From positions 1 through 5,768 of the forward strand of contig USPI01000095.1 in the NCBI GenBank assembly GCA_900556535.1: a stretch of DNA of 5,768 bases. The letters run 5' to 3'. The position numbers were made by a program, and so were the translations under genes. Under the pieces are notes generated by a model that searched no databases, was not told where the DNA came from, and was given only the letters and a program-made list of their open reading frames with translations. Positions 5,192 to 5,768 of the stretch are shown piece after piece. Position 1 is the first letter of the stretch. Every line of letters starts with the position of its first letter. This DNA comes from an uncultured Eubacteriales bacterium (GTDB taxonomy: Bacteria > Bacillota > Clostridia > Oscillospirales > Oscillospiraceae).

Positions 5192-5695
5192 ATGCATGAC
5201 GATCTGACGAAACAGGACATTGCAAAAATGCAGGCCGAGCTTGACCACAGGCGGCTGGAGCTCATGCCGCAGCTCATTGAGGAGGTCAAGCGCACGCGCG
5301 CCTTCGGCGATCTGAGCGAGAACTTCGAGTATAAAGAGGCAAAGCGCGCGAAAAACCGCAATGCGAGCCGCATCCGCTACCTTGAGAACATGATAAAATC
5401 GGCGCACATCATCGGCTCGGACTCCGCCGCCGACGAGGTGGGGCTGTATGACAAGGTGGAGATTTACATTCCCGAGGACGACGAAACGAACGTCATTCAG
5501 GTCGTGACGACCATTCGCACCGATCCGCTCAAGGGGCTCATAAGCCGCGAATCCCCTTTCGGCAAGGCCGTTCTCGGCAAGAAGGAGGGCGACCGCATCA
5601 TGGTGTACGTTAACGAAAACTACAGCTATGAGGCGATAATTAAGAGCATCACTAAGTCCTCCGATGACGGCTCGGCACCCATATTGCAGTATTAA
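5192..5695 (+). CDS. greA: Transcription elongation factor GreA/GreB family
   Basis: Gre factors enter the secondary channel of stalled RNA polymerase and stimulate cleavage of backtracked RNA. The product is 167 aa (E. coli GreA is 158). Residues 1-75 form the predicted antiparallel coiled coil, with the tip motif GDLSENFEYKEAK (39-51). Acidic D40 and E43 match the catalytic tip pair D41/E44 of E. coli GreA, so cleavage activity is expected rather than the anti-Gre role of Gfh proteins. The C-terminal FKBP-like domain (about 80-155) has LISRESPFGKAVLGKKEGD (116-134). The last 10 or so residues (SSDDGSAPILQY) extend past the usual end. Its place after rplQ is unusual, since ECF-transporter genes commonly follow there. 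Whether it is the only Gre factor in the genome cannot be told. Confidence 0.93.
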   Translation: MHDDLTKQDIAKMQAELDHRRLELMPQLIEEVKRTRAFGDLSENFEYKEAKRAKNRNASRIRYLENMIKSAHIIGSDSAADEVGLYDKVEIYIPEDDETNVIQVVTTIRTDPLKGLISRESPFGKAVLGKKEGDRIMVYVNENYSYEAIIKSITKSSDDGSAPILQY

Positions 5696-5699
5696 AAAT

Positions 5700-5722
5700 G
5701 GCACCCTCTTGGGTGCCTTTTT
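5700..5722 (+). terminator. Intrinsic terminator after greA
   Basis: GGCACCC (5700-5706) pairs with GGGTGCC (5711-5717) around TCTT and is followed by TTTTT (5718-5722), starting 4 nt after the greA stop. The AAAAAT just upstream would supply a T-tract on the minus strand, so it could serve a convergent gene too. Confidence 0.9.
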
Positions 5723-5768
5723 AGATTGTCGAAAAACCTATGCTGCCGAGGGAAGAAAACCGCGCAGC
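5723..5768. other. Window-end remainder without an identifiable feature
   Basis: These 46 nt show no gene on the + strand. A minus-strand frame is open from the window edge to a TAA at 5723-5721 (15 codons), too short to identify. GCTGC (5742-5746) and GCAGC (5764-5768) are complementary but cut by the edge. Nothing further can be supported. Confidence 0.4.

Noticed and set aside
5721..5768. Minus-strand gene ending in the window tail
   Set aside because: A 15-codon open end and a usable bidirectional terminator are compatible with a convergent gene, but the stretch is too short to identify or support.
1..5768. Mobile element, CRISPR array, tRNA/rRNA or defence system
   Set aside because: No repeats with spacers, inverted terminal repeats, integrase or transposase reading frames, or tRNA/rRNA motifs were seen. 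The window is a core housekeeping operon.

Overview
The window is the distal half of the conserved ribosomal-protein superoperon (spc operon tail plus alpha operon) of a bacterium. All genes lie on the + strand. The order is secY (3' end) - adk - map - infA - rpmJ - [191-nt structured gap] - rpsM - rpsK - rpsD - rpoA - rplQ - terminator - greA - terminator. The organism is most likely a moderately GC-rich Clostridia member of the Bacillota, plausibly Oscillospiraceae-like. Reasons: strong AAGGAGG ribosome sites, a TTG-started infA, a four-cysteine zinc LID in Adk, zinc-binding (C+) forms of S4 and L36, and rpsD inside the alpha operon, whereas in Bacilli it usually lies elsewhere. Two local departures from common Clostridia layouts are seen: there is no small KOW-domain gene between map and infA, and greA follows rplQ where many Bacillota have the ECF-transporter ATPase genes. 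The family-level placement is inference.

Layout. Positions 1-2111 hold tightly packed genes for the protein-export channel SecY, adenylate kinase, methionine aminopeptidase, initiation factor IF1 and ribosomal protein L36. Gaps are 4-27 nt and several Shine-Dalgarno (SD) sequences overlap the previous stop codon. Positions 2112-2302 form the only sizeable gap inside the operon. It has no convincing gene but is rich in potential RNA structure, including a roughly 20-bp interrupted hairpin just upstream of the rpsM ribosome site and three copies of CCCGCAT that could compete for one ATGCGG. Positions 2303-5127 encode S13, S11, S4, the RNA polymerase alpha subunit and L17, and end at a strong intrinsic terminator (5147-5175). 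greA (5192-5695) begins 16 nt after that terminator and has its own terminator (5700-5722). The last 46 nt hold nothing identifiable.

How the genes work together. S13, S11, S4, L36 and L17 are ribosome components. IF1 starts translation, Map trims the initiator methionine, SecY exports products, Adk balances adenine nucleotides, alpha nucleates RNA polymerase assembly, and GreA rescues backtracked polymerase. The window is mainly core housekeeping. The element most worth attention is the leader before rpsM. Because S4 is encoded within this operon and is the known autoregulator of the E. coli alpha operon at the same position, this leader is a reasonable candidate for an S4-responsive mRNA element of different architecture. 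The second most interesting feature is the terminator placed immediately before the greA ribosome site.
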